NCBI GenBank assembly: GCA_002683405.1
Contig: NYTH01000028.1
Span: 124,001 to 188,000 of the forward strand
DNA length: 64,000 nt
DNA from: Salinisphaeraceae bacterium
GTDB lineage: Bacteria > Pseudomonadota > Gammaproteobacteria > Nevskiales > Salinisphaeraceae
Reading direction: 5' to 3'
Below, one piece after another: positions 41,153-53,132 of the stretch (positions are counted from its first letter, which is position 1; the number at the start of each line of letters is the position of its first letter). Below the pieces are notes generated by a model that saw only the letters and a program-made list of their open reading frames with translations, ran no database searches and was not told the origin of the DNA. Made by a program: the position numbers and the translations under genes.

Positions 41153-42163
41153 CTACTGCGCGTTGGCCAGGGCCAGCGTGGTATCGAGCATACGGTTGGA
41201 GAAGCCCCACTCGTTGTCGTACCAGGAACAGACCTTCACCAGCCGCGTACCCATGACCTTGGTCAGCTCGGCATCGACGGTGGACGAGGCGGCATTGTGG
41301 TTGAAATCCATCGAGACCAGCGGCTCGTCCGAAAACGCCAGCACACCCTTGAGTTCGCCTTCCGCGGCGTTCTTGAGAATGCTGTTCACTTCCTCGGCCG
41401 TGGTGTCCTTGCCCACCGTCACGGTCAGATCGACCATGGATACGTTGATAGTCGGCACGCGTACGGCAAAACCGTCGAGCTTGCCGTTCAGGTCCGGCAG
41501 GACCAGACCGACGGCCGCGGCCGCACCGGTCTTCGTCGGAATCATGCTCTGCGTGGCCGAGCGGGCCCGGCGCAGGTCCGAGTGGTACACATCGGTGAGC
41601 ACCTGATCGTTGGTGTAGGCGTGGATGGTGTTCATCAGGCCATGCTCGACGCCGAGGTGATCACGCAGCGGCTTGACCAGCGGCGCCAGGCAGTTGGTGG
41701 TGCAGGAGGCGTTGGAGATGACCGTATCGCTTGCTTTCAGATCCTGATGGTTCACGCCGTACACGATGGTCGGCAGGTCCTTGCCGGCCGGCGCGGAAAT
41801 GACGACCTTCTTCGCGCCACCCTGCAGGTGCGCGGAGGCCTTGTCCTTGGAGGCGAACAGGCCGGTGCATTCCAGCACGACGTCAACGCCCAGCTCGCCC
41901 CAGGGCAGATCGGCCGGGTTGCGCTCGGCCAGCACGCGAATCTTGTCGCCGTTGACCACGAGGTGATCGCCATCCACGGACACTTCGCCGGGGAAGCGGC
42001 CGTGCGCCGTGTCGTACTGCGTGAGATGCGCGTTGGTCTTCGCGTCGCCCAGATCGTTGATGGCCACGATCTGAATCTCGTCGGTGCGTCCCGACTCGTA
42101 CAGTGCCCGCAGCACATTGCGGCCAATACGTCCGTAACCATTGATGCCTACTTTCAACGCCAT
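41153..42163 (-). CDS. gapA: Glyceraldehyde-3-phosphate dehydrogenase, type I
   Basis: A 336-residue enzyme: NAD-binding start [21 protein letters not shown], catalytic Cys in [29 protein letters not shown], and C-terminal [15 protein letters not shown]. It oxidises glyceraldehyde-3-phosphate in glycolysis/gluconeogenesis. ATG 42163 matches homologue starts; a GTG two codons upstream (42169) is also in reach of the GGAG at 42175-42178. Middle gene of tkt-gapA-pgk. Confidence 0.97.
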   Translation of the reverse strand: MALKVGINGYGRIGRNVLRALYESGRTDEIQIVAINDLGDAKTNAHLTQYDTAHGRFPGEVSVDGDHLVVNGDKIRVLAERNPADLPWGELGVDVVLECTGLFASKDKASAHLQGGAKKVVISAPAGKDLPTIVYGVNHQDLKASDTVISNASCTTNCLAPLVKPLRDHLGVEHGLMNTIHAYTNDQVLTDVYHSDLRRARSATQSMIPTKTGAAAAVGLVLPDLNGKLDGFAVRVPTINVSMVDLTVTVGKDTTAEEVNSILKNAAEGELKGVLAFSDEPLVSMDFNHNAASSTVDAELTKVMGTRLVKVCSWYDNEWGFSNRMLDTTLALANAQ

Positions 42164-42217
42164 CTTCACTGAACTCCTGTCTTGTCTGATCTGTTCAAAA
42201 ATGCGGTGCGGGCGGCC

Positions 42218-44218
42218 TCAGGCGATCATGTCGCGCAACGCGTCCGCCACCGCTGATTCGGTAATGCCGAAATGCTCGAATACGTCGCCCGCCGGGGCCG
42301 ACTCGCCGTAGGTATCCAGCCCGATTACGCGGCCGGCCGTGCCGACATGGCGATACCAGAGGCTGGTCACGCCGGCCTCCACGGCCAGCCGGGCCGTGAT
42401 GGCATCCGGCAGCACGGATTGCCTGTAGGCCGAGTCCTGCGCCTCGAAGACTTCCACGCAGGGCATGGAAACCACGCGCACCGGCAGGCCCTCGGCCGCC
42501 AGCGTCTTGGCGGCGGCGGCCGCCAGCTCAAGTTCCGAGCCTGTCGCGATCACCAGCGCCTGCGGCTGGGTGTCCGGCTCCCAGAGCACATAGCCGCCTC
42601 GGGCAATAGCAGTGAGCGCCGCCTCGTCGCGGGACTGATGCCGCAGCGTCTGTCGCGAAAGCGCCAGCGCGACCGGACCGTCGCGCCGGGCCAGCGCGGC
42701 CTGCCAGGCCACGGCGGTTTCAACGTCGTCGCAGGGGCGCCAGACGTGCAGATTGGGAATCAGACGCAGGCTGGCAACGTGCTCCACGGACTGGTGGGTC
42801 GGACCGTCCTCGCCCAGGCCGATCGAGTCATGGGTGTAGACCAGTACGTTGCGCTGTTTCATCAGCGCGGCCATGCGCACCGCGTTGCGGGCGTAATCCG
42901 AAAACGTGAGAAAGGTGCCCACGAAGGGAATGAAGCCGCCATGCAGCGCCAGCCCGTTGGCAATGGCGGTCATGCCGAATTCGCGCACGCCGTAATAGAT
43001 GTAGTTGCCGCTGAGCTCACCCGGCGCCAGCGCCTGATGGCCCTTGAAGTCCGTGCCGTTCGAGCCGGACAGATCCGCCGAGCCACCGATCAGCTCGGGC
43101 AGATGCTCGGCGATGAAGCCGATGACGGCCTTGGAGGCTTTCCGGGTGGCGTCATCCTTCCCGCCGGACTGGGTATCGTGAATGAACTGGTCGATGGTCT
43201 GCGCCCAGTCATCGGGCAGATCACCGGCAATGCGGCGGTCGAATTCCGCAATGTCCTCGGGGAACTGCTCGGCGTACTGCGTGTGCACGGCGCGCCACTC
43301 CCGCTCGGCCATCTCGCCGTTGTCGCGCTTGTTCCAGGCGTCGTACACCGGCTGCGGCACGGCAAACGGCGTGGCGTCCGCCCAGCCCAGAGTCTTGCGC
43401 GCCAGCGCGATTTCCTCGTCGCCAAGCGCCGCCCCGTGAACGCCCTCGGTGCCCTGCTTGTTGGGTGCGCCCCAGCCGATCACGGTCTTGCAGCAGATCA
43501 GGGTCGGCTTGCCGGTTTCCGCGCGGGCGTCGGCAATGGCCTGATTGATGGCCTCGGCATCGTGGCCGTCCACATCGGCAATGACCTGCCAGCCGTAGGC
43601 CTCGAAACGACCCACGGTGTCGTCAGTAAACCAGCCGGCGACTTCGCCGTCGATGGAAATACCGTTGTCGTCGTAGAACACGATGAGCTTGCCCAGGCGC
43701 AGCGTGCCGGCCAGCGAACAGGCCTCGTGCGAAATGCCCTCCATCAGGCAGCCGTCACCGGTGAAACAGTAGGTGTGGTGATCGACCAGCGGCAGTCCTT
43801 CGCGGTTGTAGCGCGCGGCCAGCGCTGCTTCGGCTATCGCCATGCCGACCGCATTGGCCAGCCCCTGCCCCAGCGGCCCGGTGGTGGTTTCCACGCCCGG
43901 CGTGATGCCGAATTCAGGATGACCCGGCGTCCTGGAGTGCAGCTGGCGGAAATTGACCAGCTCCTGCAGCGGCAGGTCGTATCCCGTCAGGTGCAGCAGC
44001 GCGTAAAGCAGCATGGACCCGTGCCCGTTCGACACCACAAAGCGGTCACGATTGGGCCAGTCGGGATTGGCGGGGTTGGCGCGCAGGTGATCGTTCCAGA
44101 GCACCTCGGCGATATCGGCCATGCCCATGGGCATGCCGGGGTGACCTGAGTTTGCCTGCTGGACCGCGTCCATGGCGAGCACGCGAATAGCGTTAGCCAG
44201 CTCTCTTCTGGAGGGCAT
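42218..44218 (-). CDS. tkt: Transketolase
   Basis: A 666-residue thiamine-diphosphate enzyme of the pentose-phosphate pathway. [41 protein letters not shown] is the classic start; [22 protein letters not shown] (ThDP motif), [16 protein letters not shown], and the C-terminal TLRHQSR and [11 protein letters not shown] segments are all present. ATG 44218 is chosen; the frame opens upstream but without homology. First gene of the minus-strand tkt-gapA-pgk cluster and divergent from a MerR gene. Confidence 0.96.
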   Translation of the reverse strand: MPSRRELANAIRVLAMDAVQQANSGHPGMPMGMADIAEVLWNDHLRANPANPDWPNRDRFVVSNGHGSMLLYALLHLTGYDLPLQELVNFRQLHSRTPGHPEFGITPGVETTTGPLGQGLANAVGMAIAEAALAARYNREGLPLVDHHTYCFTGDGCLMEGISHEACSLAGTLRLGKLIVFYDDNGISIDGEVAGWFTDDTVGRFEAYGWQVIADVDGHDAEAINQAIADARAETGKPTLICCKTVIGWGAPNKQGTEGVHGAALGDEEIALARKTLGWADATPFAVPQPVYDAWNKRDNGEMAEREWRAVHTQYAEQFPEDIAEFDRRIAGDLPDDWAQTIDQFIHDTQSGGKDDATRKASKAVIGFIAEHLPELIGGSADLSGSNGTDFKGHQALAPGELSGNYIYYGVREFGMTAIANGLALHGGFIPFVGTFLTFSDYARNAVRMAALMKQRNVLVYTHDSIGLGEDGPTHQSVEHVASLRLIPNLHVWRPCDDVETAVAWQAALARRDGPVALALSRQTLRHQSRDEAALTAIARGGYVLWEPDTQPQALVIATGSELELAAAAAKTLAAEGLPVRVVSMPCVEVFEAQDSAYRQSVLPDAITARLAVEAGVTSLWYRHVGTAGRVIGLDTYGESAPAGDVFEHFGITESAVADALRDMIA

Positions 44219-44460
44219 GAAATACCTGTAATTTGAGGAGGCGCCGAAGCTTTCAGGCGCGCAATTCTCGTAGATACGGCGCCTGCGGGCAAGTCCGGGG
44301 CCTTCGCCGGGCCCGCCATTCGCGCCGCATTCGCGACCCGGCCCATCGGCAACACGCCGCGCTTGTGGTGGCCGCCGGGCGCAGGCGTCAGGCCGAGGCG
44401 CCGGCCACGGCACAGCCGACAACGCTGGCCGGTGGCCGGGTCAGCGATTATCCTAGCCGG

Positions 44461-45243
44461 ATGTCCGCCGAATCTCATGCCTCGCACGGCAGCAGCCGTG
44501 AATACTCCATTGACGAGCTCGCCCGCATCGCCGGCAGCACTGTTCGCAATGTGCGCGCCTATCAGGACCGCGGCCTCATGCCGCCACCGGAACGCCGCGG
44601 GCGCAAGGGCATCTATAACGAAGATCACCTGTCGCGGCTGCGTATCATCAACCGGCTGCTGGAACGCGGCTATACGCTGTCGAATATCGATGAGCTGATC
44701 GCCAGTTGGGCCCAGGGCCGCGACATCGCCGACCTGCTGGGTCTGGAAACCGCCGTGGGCTCGCCGTGGTCGGACGAAGTACCCGACTATCTCACCATGA
44801 CCGAACTGGTCAGCCGGTTCGGCAGCGCCTTTTCCGGACAGGCCCTGAAGAAGGCCATTGCGCTGGACATCATCCAGCCGGACGGGCTGCGCTTTCGCGT
44901 GCCCAGCCCGCGCATTCTGTACGCCGGATCCGAACTGGTGAAGGCCGGCATTCCGCTCAACGCCATGCTGGACGTGGTGGCCGCGCTCAGAAAGAACGTC
45001 GAAGAAGCTGCCGATCAGATGGTGCAGCTGATCGACTCCCACGTGTTTGGCAAATACGGCGAACGCTTCCCGCCCGCCGGGGATATTCCGGAGCTGGCCG
45101 ATCTGATCTGGCGACTGCGGCCGCTGGTCGAGATGGCCGTGCTGCCCGAGGTGGCCCGAGCCATGGAAAAGGCAGCCAACCAGCATCTGGGCGATCGCCT
45201 GGCTGCCGTGCTGGAGCACATGCACGAGCAGCGTGGACGTTAG
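44461..45243 (+). CDS. MerR family transcriptional regulator
   Basis: A 260-residue regulator. The N-terminal winged helix is YSIDELARIAGSTVRNVRAYQDRGLMPPPERRGRKGIYNEDHLSRL. An effector/dimer region of ~170 residues follows, mostly helical, with no Cys-metal motif. It is divergent from tkt with about 240 bases between, so it may influence the tkt promoter; no palindromic MerR operator was clearly seen. Confidence 0.88.
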   Translation: MSAESHASHGSSREYSIDELARIAGSTVRNVRAYQDRGLMPPPERRGRKGIYNEDHLSRLRIINRLLERGYTLSNIDELIASWAQGRDIADLLGLETAVGSPWSDEVPDYLTMTELVSRFGSAFSGQALKKAIALDIIQPDGLRFRVPSPRILYAGSELVKAGIPLNAMLDVVAALRKNVEEAADQMVQLIDSHVFGKYGERFPPAGDIPELADLIWRLRPLVEMAVLPEVARAMEKAANQHLGDRLAAVLEHMHEQRGR

Positions 45244-45310
45244 CGGCCAGATTCCGCCGGCCGGTCAACCGTCTTGCGCCGACCCAGGCGTCACAACGTG
45301 ACGCACTACA

Positions 45311-45565
45311 CTAGAAACCCAGCAGCCGCTTGACCCAGTGGTAGATCGTCGGCAGCAGGCACAGCAACAGACCGAAAGCCACCACGCCCAGCGAGTTGCG
45401 CAGACGAATGCGCGCCGGAGGTCGCTTGTCGGGTAGGCCGTGGCGCATGACGTAGTCGAACTCGGCCTGCGACATCGTGTCCAGGTCCCAGTGCGGGGTA
45501 TGCCGCTCCTTGACCTCGTCGCGATAGATCTTCAGGCGTCGTCTGGCTGCTGAATCACCACTCAT
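45311..45565 (-). CDS. Small membrane protein of unknown function
   Basis: An 84-residue protein with a basic, charged N-terminus (SAARRRLKIYRDEVKERHTPHWDLD), MSQAEFDYVMRHGLPDKRPPA, and one hydrophobic helix near the C-terminus (NSLGVVAFGLLLCLLPTIYHW). No known family recognised. It is divergent from the EEP-phosphatase gene. Confidence 0.7.
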   Translation of the reverse strand: MSGDSAARRRLKIYRDEVKERHTPHWDLDTMSQAEFDYVMRHGLPDKRPPARIRLRNSLGVVAFGLLLCLLPTIYHWVKRLLGF

Positions 45566-45651
45566 GTTGCTGGGTAGTCCTCCGCTTACCCCGTGCCGGC
45601 GGGTCCGGTAGGCTGCAGTTCACTCCGCGTATTCGAGGGGGCTCACCCAGC

Positions 45652-46740
45652 ATGGCGTTTATCGACGCATATTTACAGTTCGGCCTTGCCTTCGCCGTGC
45701 TGCTGCTGGCCGGCGGCACGGCACTGAGCCTCTGGCAGCACCCGCACTGGGCGGTGCGCAGCTGGGACTTCCCGCGGGCGCAGATCGCCACCATGCTGAC
45801 GCTGTTCACGCTGGCCTATGCACTGATTTTCCATCAGGGCCGCTGGTTCGACTGGCTGGTGCTTGCGGCGGGCGCGGTAGCGCTTGCCTGGCAGGCCTAC
45901 CGAATCTATCCCTATACGAGGCTGGCGCCGCAGCGCATTCTGCGCGCCTCTGACGCGTCCTCGCCCTCGCGTCTGCGCGTGCTGTCCACGAACGTTCAGA
46001 TGGAAAACCGCGACTTCGACCGCTGGCTCGCCACCATCCGCCACGCCGACCCCGACGTGATTCTGGTGCTCGAACCGGATGACTGGTGGGTCCGCCAGAT
46101 GCAGGCGCTGCGTCCGGATTACGAGCCCGTGATGGAACAGCCGCAGGACAACTGCTACGGCATGGCCTGCTACAGCCGGCGGCCCTTCAGCCAGGTCGCG
46201 GTTCTGTACCGCATTCAGGAAGATATTCCCTCGCTGCGCTGCGAATTCGCGCTGGACAATAGGGAATCCGTGGTCTTCCACGGCGTCCATCCTCGCCCGC
46301 CCGAGCCGATTCGCGACGTGAGCGCGGCGCCGCGGGACGCCGAAGCGATCGCCATCGCGCGTGAAGTGGCCGATCGCAAGTCGCGGGACGACCCGCCCAC
46401 GATCGTAACCGGCGATTTCAATGATGTGGCCTGGTCCTATACCAGCGAGCTGTTCATGCGAATCAGCGGCCTGCTCGATCCGCGCATCGGCCGGGGGCTG
46501 TTCAGTACGTTTCCGGCCCACCTGCCGTATCTTCGTTTCCCGCTGGATCACTGCTTTCATTCCGACCATTTCAAGCTGGCCGATATCCGCCGTCTCGACC
46601 CCGTGGGCTCGGATCATCTGCCGCTTTTCATCGAGCTGGTGCGGGAACGGGGCGCGCCTGCCGCCCAGCCCGAGTTCGAGGCCGACGCCTCGCATCGCGA
46701 AGACGCTCGCGACCGGCTTGACAACCCGGCGGACGGCTGA
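45652..46740 (+). CDS. Membrane-anchored endonuclease/exonuclease/phosphatase (EEP) superfamily protein
   Basis: A 362-residue protein with three N-terminal membrane segments (e.g. FGLAFAVLLLAGGTALSLW) and a C-terminal EEP domain: RVLSTNVQMENRDFDRWL (Asn metal ligand), VILVLEPDDWW, GVHPRPPEP, TIVTGDFNDVAWSYTSELFM and GSDHLPLFIEL (catalytic Asp-His). Such enzymes hydrolyse phosphodiester or phosphate bonds, often in lipids or nucleic acids; the membrane anchor suggests a periplasmic or membrane-side substrate. Confidence 0.87.
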   Translation: MAFIDAYLQFGLAFAVLLLAGGTALSLWQHPHWAVRSWDFPRAQIATMLTLFTLAYALIFHQGRWFDWLVLAAGAVALAWQAYRIYPYTRLAPQRILRASDASSPSRLRVLSTNVQMENRDFDRWLATIRHADPDVILVLEPDDWWVRQMQALRPDYEPVMEQPQDNCYGMACYSRRPFSQVAVLYRIQEDIPSLRCEFALDNRESVVFHGVHPRPPEPIRDVSAAPRDAEAIAIAREVADRKSRDDPPTIVTGDFNDVAWSYTSELFMRISGLLDPRIGRGLFSTFPAHLPYLRFPLDHCFHSDHFKLADIRRLDPVGSDHLPLFIELVRERGAPAAQPEFEADASHREDARDRLDNPADG

Positions 46741-46741
46741 C

Positions 46742-47347
46742 TCAGTCGCGCCGCCAGACCAGGCAGCGGTTGTTGGCGGGCATTCCCTGATCCGCCGTCA
46801 GCCGCAGGCCCTGCCGTCTGGCCAACGCGTCTACGGCCTCGAAATCGCGAATACCCATGGCGGCATCCCGGGCCTTCAGGCTGGCGTCAAAGGCCGCATT
46901 GCTTTCGCTGGTGGGCCGCCCTTCATAGTGAAACGGCCCGTAGACGGCCACACGCGCGCCGGACTCCAGAACCCTGCCCAGACCCTCGAAAAAGGCTTCG
47001 ACCGCCGGCCACCCCATGATGTGGAGCGTGTTGGCCGTGAATACCGCATCGTAGGTCTGCGCCGGCCAGGCGCCCGTGACGTCGAGATCAATCGGCGGGC
47101 GCAGGTTCGAAAGCTGGGCATAGTCCAGCCACGCCTGAATGCCGGGATGATGCTCTGCGCGGTCGGAGGTTTGCCACACCAGATGCGGCATGTGCCGGGC
47201 GAAGTGCACGGCGTGCTCGCCGGTCCCGCTGCCGATCTCGAGCACGTGGCCCTGCCGGGCAAACACCGTCTGGAGAACGGCCAGAATGGGCGCCTTGTTG
47301 CGCTCGCAGGCCGGCGCACGGGGCCGGTCGGTCGGCGTTCTGATCAC
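46742..47347 (-). CDS. DUF938 SAM-dependent methyltransferase
   Basis: A 201-residue Class I methyltransferase: VLEIGSGTGEHAVHFARHMP (SAM loop), QTSDRAEHHPGIQAWL, FTANTLHIMGWPAVEAFF and AVYGPFHYEGRPTSESNAAFDASL are hallmarks of DUF938. GTG at 47347 overlaps the stop of the DUF427 gene as GTGA, so it is translationally coupled. An upstream extension into DUF427 is excluded by that overlap. The substrate is unknown. Confidence 0.88.
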   Translation of the reverse strand: MIRTPTDRPRAPACERNKAPILAVLQTVFARQGHVLEIGSGTGEHAVHFARHMPHLVWQTSDRAEHHPGIQAWLDYAQLSNLRPPIDLDVTGAWPAQTYDAVFTANTLHIMGWPAVEAFFEGLGRVLESGARVAVYGPFHYEGRPTSESNAAFDASLKARDAAMGIRDFEAVDALARRQGLRLTADQGMPANNRCLVWRRD

Positions 47348-47718
47348 GGCGATTCGACCTCGAAAGCCTCGGCATAGAAAGCCCGACAGTCCGCCAGCGC
47401 GGCGCACTCGTCATATGGCTCGGTATACGCCCAGATAGCGTCTTCCAGCCGCTCGTCTCCCACATCAACATGCCAGTAGCGGGCGCGCCCCTTGAAGGGG
47501 CAATAGGTCGTTGTGTCTGACGCCGTGAGCCGGCTGTGCTCGAAGGCGTCGGCCGGCAGGTAGTGACGCGGCGGATAGCCGGTTTCCTCGACGAGACGGG
47601 CGTGCTCGGTCCGGGCCAGGAGCACACCGCCGCGCCACAGGCGCAGTGAATGCACCGGCGGTCCGATGCTGACCACGTGTCGGGGATGTTGTGCGAATCC
47701 CGGGGCTGCGTTGGACAT
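47344..47718 (-). CDS. DUF427 domain protein
   Basis: A 124-residue protein matching DUF427: ARTEHARLVEETGYPPRHYLPADAF, TYCPFKGRARYWHVDVGDERLEDAIWAYTEPYDECAALADCRAFYAE. The family has a small beta-rich fold with no proven role. First gene of a two-gene operon with the DUF938 methyltransferase. Confidence 0.9.
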   Translation of the reverse strand: MSNAAPGFAQHPRHVVSIGPPVHSLRLWRGGVLLARTEHARLVEETGYPPRHYLPADAFEHSRLTASDTTTYCPFKGRARYWHVDVGDERLEDAIWAYTEPYDECAALADCRAFYAEAFEVESP

Positions 47719-47847
47719 GAGTCTGCCGCGTTGAAATATCCCTCATGCTAACCCAGCGGAGCGGCAATGGCGGCTGGTCCGATCCACCTAACGCACCGCA
47801 GCCTTTTGCTACCATGCGCCCACACAATCATGAGGAGCCCGTTCACC

Positions 47848-48855
47848 ATGAAAGCCATTCGTCTCAAAGCACCCGCCAGCCTCGACAATCTCACCGTGGC
47901 CGAGGCGGACAAGCCCACGCCGGGGGCGCATGAGATCCTCGTCAAGGCGGCTGCCAGCTCGCTCAATTTCCATGATTACATCGTGTGCGTCGGCGGCTTG
48001 CCCACGCCCGATGGCCGTATTCCCATGTCGGATGTGGCGGGCGAAGTGGTCGAAATCGGCAGCGGCGTCACCGAGTTTGCTGTGGGCGACAAGGTCATGG
48101 GCACATTCTTCCCGCAGTGGCTATCCGGCGAGCCGGATACCGCCATCACCTGGGGCAATATTCCCGGAGATTCGGCCGAAGGCTACGCCAGCGAATTCGT
48201 GTGCAATGCCGAAACGGCCTTCACGCACATCCCCGAGGGCTACAGCATGGACGAGGCGGCTACCCTGCCCTGCGCCGCGCTGACTGCCTGGAACGCGCTG
48301 TTTTCCGAGGGTAACCTGCAGCCCGGCGAAACCGTGCTGGTGCAGGGAACGGGGGGCGTGTCCATCTTTGCGCTGCAGTTTGCCAAGGCCGCCGGGGCAC
48401 GCGTCATCGCCACCTCCTCGAAGCCCGAGAAGATGGAAAAGCTCAAGGCGATGGGCGCCGACGAGGTTCTGAACTACAAGGAAGACGAAAAGTGGGGCAA
48501 GACCGCCGCGAAGCTGTGCACGCGCGAGGGGGTAGACCACGTCGTCGAAGTGGGCGGCCCGGGCACGCTGGCGCAGTCCATCAATGCCTGCCGGCCCAAC
48601 GGCCATATTGCGCTGATCGGCATCCTGACCGGCATGGCGGGCGAGGTTCCCACGGCGGGCCTGATGCAGAAGCAGATTCGGCTGAAGGGCATTACGGTGG
48701 GCAACCGCGAACAGCAGCAGGACATGGTGCGCGGCATCAACGCGATGGGTATCAAGCCGGTTATCGACAAGCGCTTTGCGCTGGACCAGATTGCCGAGGC
48801 TTTCCGTCATCAGGAATCGCAGCAGCACTTCGGCAAGATCTGCCTCACCTACTGA
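47848..48855 (+). CDS. Zinc-type alcohol dehydrogenase/quinone oxidoreductase family protein
   Basis: A 335-residue MDR-superfamily reductase. GroES-like N-terminus (MKAIRLKAPASLDNLTVAE, SSLNFHDYIVCVGG), then the Rossmann motif VLVQGTGGVSIFALQFAKAAGARVIATSS. The catalytic-zinc Cys at the start of ADHs is absent (SLNFHDY), so it is more likely an NADPH-dependent quinone or enoyl reductase. GAGGAG precedes the ATG. A terminator follows. Confidence 0.88.
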   Translation: MKAIRLKAPASLDNLTVAEADKPTPGAHEILVKAAASSLNFHDYIVCVGGLPTPDGRIPMSDVAGEVVEIGSGVTEFAVGDKVMGTFFPQWLSGEPDTAITWGNIPGDSAEGYASEFVCNAETAFTHIPEGYSMDEAATLPCAALTAWNALFSEGNLQPGETVLVQGTGGVSIFALQFAKAAGARVIATSSKPEKMEKLKAMGADEVLNYKEDEKWGKTAAKLCTREGVDHVVEVGGPGTLAQSINACRPNGHIALIGILTGMAGEVPTAGLMQKQIRLKGITVGNREQQQDMVRGINAMGIKPVIDKRFALDQIAEAFRHQESQQHFGKICLTY

Positions 48856-48882
48856 CGCGGCGGCCGAAGATCGCATCTGAAC

Positions 48883-48909
48883 AGCCCGGCTTCGGCCGGG
48901 CTTTCTGTT
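48883..48909 (+). terminator. Intrinsic terminator
   Basis: AGCCCGGC (48883-48890) pairs with GCCGGGCT (48895-48902) around a TTCG loop, followed by TTCTGTT. Confidence 0.85.
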
Positions 48910-48954
48910 GGGAGTCGTGACCTTTGGCCGTGTTCTCCGCGATCGTTTGCCCGC

Positions 48955-49869
48955 ATGATGGTAGCGGGTGGTAACAGGCGAACTGATAACGTGTCCAATA
49001 TTCTGCACGCCGCGCCGGATAAACTGCGTCAGCGGCTGTTCCAGATCATCTTCGAGTCCGACACGCCCGCGGCGAAGGGCTTTGATATAGCGCTTATCGC
49101 GGCCATTCTCGTCAGCGTGGCGGTGGTCCTGCTGGACAGCGTGCCGACCCTGCACGCGCGTTACGGTGCGCTGTTCTGGCATCTGGAGTGGGGCTTCACG
49201 CTGCTGTTCACGGTGGAATACCTGCTGCGGCTGATCTGCCTGCAGCGGCCTGTGCTGTATGCGCGCAGCTTCTACGGGGTCGTGGATTTTCTCTCCATTC
49301 TGCCGACCTGGCTGAGCCTCCTGCTGCCCGGCGGCCAGTCGCTGCTGGTCATCCGGGTGCTGCGAGTGCTGCGCCTGCTCCGCGTCTTTCGCCTTTGGGC
49401 TTACGTGGGCGAAGGCGAAATGCTATCGCGGGCACTGCTGCGCAGCCGCCGCAAGATCGTGCTGTTTCTGGTATCGGTGCTGATGATCGTCACCGTATTC
49501 GCGTCGGTGATCTATCTGGTCGAACCGCCGGAAGCCGGCTTTACCAGCATTCCGCGCGCCATGTACTGGGGCGTGGTCACGCTGACCACCGTGGGGTACG
49601 GCGATATTGCGCCGGTGACGCCGTTCGGCCAGTTCATTTCCGCCCTGATGATGATCCTGGGCTATTCCATCATCGCCGTGCCCACGGGCGTGTTCTCGGC
49701 AGAAGTGATTCGAGAGCTACAGCGCGAAGGGCAGTCCAGCGAGGCCTGCCCGGGCTGCGGCCGTGAAGGGCACGATCGAGACGCGCGCTACTGCAAGCAT
49801 TGTGGCGCCTGGCTTGACGAGGAAAAGCCCGACCCGCACGCCGACGAGCCGGACTCGAGCGCGTCCTGA
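48955..49869 (+). CDS. Voltage-gated-type potassium channel with C-terminal zinc ribbon
   Basis: A 304-residue six-helix channel. S1-S3 precede an Arg-rich S4 (LLVIRVLRVLRLLRVFRLW, Arg every third residue), then S5, the pore helix and selectivity filter TTVGYGDIAPVTPFG, and S6 (MMILGYSIIAVPTGVFSAEV). The cytoplasmic C-terminus carries a zinc ribbon, CPGCGREGHDRDARYCKHCGAWL (two CxxC). It probably passes K+ under voltage control, with the ribbon as a regulatory add-on. GTG at 48991 is an alternative start, since the first 12 residues look unlike the family. Confidence 0.9.
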   Translation: MMVAGGNRRTDNVSNILHAAPDKLRQRLFQIIFESDTPAAKGFDIALIAAILVSVAVVLLDSVPTLHARYGALFWHLEWGFTLLFTVEYLLRLICLQRPVLYARSFYGVVDFLSILPTWLSLLLPGGQSLLVIRVLRVLRLLRVFRLWAYVGEGEMLSRALLRSRRKIVLFLVSVLMIVTVFASVIYLVEPPEAGFTSIPRAMYWGVVTLTTVGYGDIAPVTPFGQFISALMMILGYSIIAVPTGVFSAEVIRELQREGQSSEACPGCGREGHDRDARYCKHCGAWLDEEKPDPHADEPDSSAS

Positions 49870-49881
49870 GTCCGCTCGCCG

Positions 49882-50274
49882 CTAGGATTCGGCGCGGGCG
49901 ATGGTCGCGCTGCTGGCGCGCAGGGCCAGGATTCGATCCACGATGGCGCCCTGGTCCTGTGCCTGGTCGAAAACCACCGAGTAGTGACTCTGCAGCCAGC
50001 CGCCAAACGCTTCGCTGTTGTCCTCGCGCATCAGCGCGGCGAAGGCATCGAGATGCTCGCCCTCGCCCGCGGCCGCGTCGCGCCGCAGCGCCACGTGCTG
50101 TGACCGCGCAAATTCGCGGGCCCGAGCGTAATCATTCTCGTTGGCTTCGTGCGTGGTCATGGCACTGGTGGCCGCGGTGCTTCCGGTGGTGACGAGATCG
50201 CCGGTGTCGGCGCAGCCGGTCATCACGGCCGCACCGGCGAGCAGCGGCAGGAGAGTCAGTCGATTGATGTTCAT
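49882..50274 (-). CDS. Hypothetical lipoprotein
   Basis: A 130-residue protein with a lipoprotein signal peptide ending in the lipobox MTGC (Cys about residue 21). The mature part is helical and charged (NENDYARAREFARSQHVALRRDAAAGEGEHLDAFAALM). No family recognised. Its stop lies near the 3' end of the channel gene, so the two are convergent. Confidence 0.65.
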   Translation of the reverse strand: MNINRLTLLPLLAGAAVMTGCADTGDLVTTGSTAATSAMTTHEANENDYARAREFARSQHVALRRDAAAGEGEHLDAFAALMREDNSEAFGGWLQSHYSVVFDQAQDQGAIVDRILALRASSATIARAES

Positions 50275-50337
50275 CTGCGTTTCACCCTTTCCAAAAGGTT
50301 GCTTGCGGTCCCGTGGCCAAAATTACTGGCCGTCGGG

Positions 50338-52380
<2,043 letters not shown>

Positions 52381-53106
52381 GTGCCCGAGAGATTTACCGA
52401 AACCGCCAGCGGCGAAGTCCGTGCCCGACTGACCTGGCGGGCCAATATCACCATCGCGCTGTTCGCCCTGGTCGCCGCGTCCTACATGTGGATCGTGCGG
52501 CTGACCTGCCGGTTCGAGGTGGTGGGCGATGACGGTCTGGTGGAGCAGGCCACCCGCGCCACCACCGTACTGCCCTGCGGCTGGCATCAGGGGCTGCTGA
52601 TCACGGGGCTGTTTCTGGCCGGCCTGAAACGCCGCGGCCTGCGCGCGGGATTCCTGATCAGCCCCTCCCGGGAAGGCGAGTTCATTGCTCGCGTCGCCCG
52701 GCTGCACGGCACCGCCGTGATGCGCGGATCGTCCACTCGCACCGGCTCGCAGGCCATCCGCGCGCTGATCAAGTCGCTGCGGGCCGGCGTCTCGCCCATG
52801 ATCTTCGCGGACGGGCCGCGCGGGCCGGCGCATCAGTTCAAGCCGGGCGCGGTGATCGTGTCGAACCGCACGGAGCACAAGATCTGGCTGCTGGGGGCCG
52901 CGGCCACGCGCTGCTGGCGCTTCGGCACCTGGGACGCCACCATCATTCCCAAGCCGTTCACGCGCATTACCGTGGCCGTCAGCCCGCTGATCCAGGCGCG
53001 TCTGCCCGAAGACGCCGGACCCGCCGGCGTGGACCAGCAATGCACCGACCTGGCGACGCAGCTGAATGAACTCACCCGGCAGGCCGAAGCGGCCGCTCGC
53101 CGCTAA
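52381..53106 (+). CDS. DUF374 lysophospholipid-acyltransferase-like protein
   Basis: A 241-residue protein with one N-terminal membrane segment (ANITIALFALVAASYMWIVRLTCRF). The PlsC-like active motif is HQGLLITGLFLAGL (HxxxxD-related position with modified residues), then LISPSREGEFIARVARLHGTAVMRGSS and FADGPRGPAHQFKPGAVIVS (the 'EG/GxRGP' motif). It probably transfers acyl chains to a lysolipid in the inner membrane. GTG 52381 is the start; upstream frame overlaps thiC antisense and is not used. Confidence 0.85.
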   Translation: MPERFTETASGEVRARLTWRANITIALFALVAASYMWIVRLTCRFEVVGDDGLVEQATRATTVLPCGWHQGLLITGLFLAGLKRRGLRAGFLISPSREGEFIARVARLHGTAVMRGSSTRTGSQAIRALIKSLRAGVSPMIFADGPRGPAHQFKPGAVIVSNRTEHKIWLLGAAATRCWRFGTWDATIIPKPFTRITVAVSPLIQARLPEDAGPAGVDQQCTDLATQLNELTRQAEAAARR

Positions 53107-53132
53107 CCGGCCGCGCAGGCCCGGCGCTCTGC

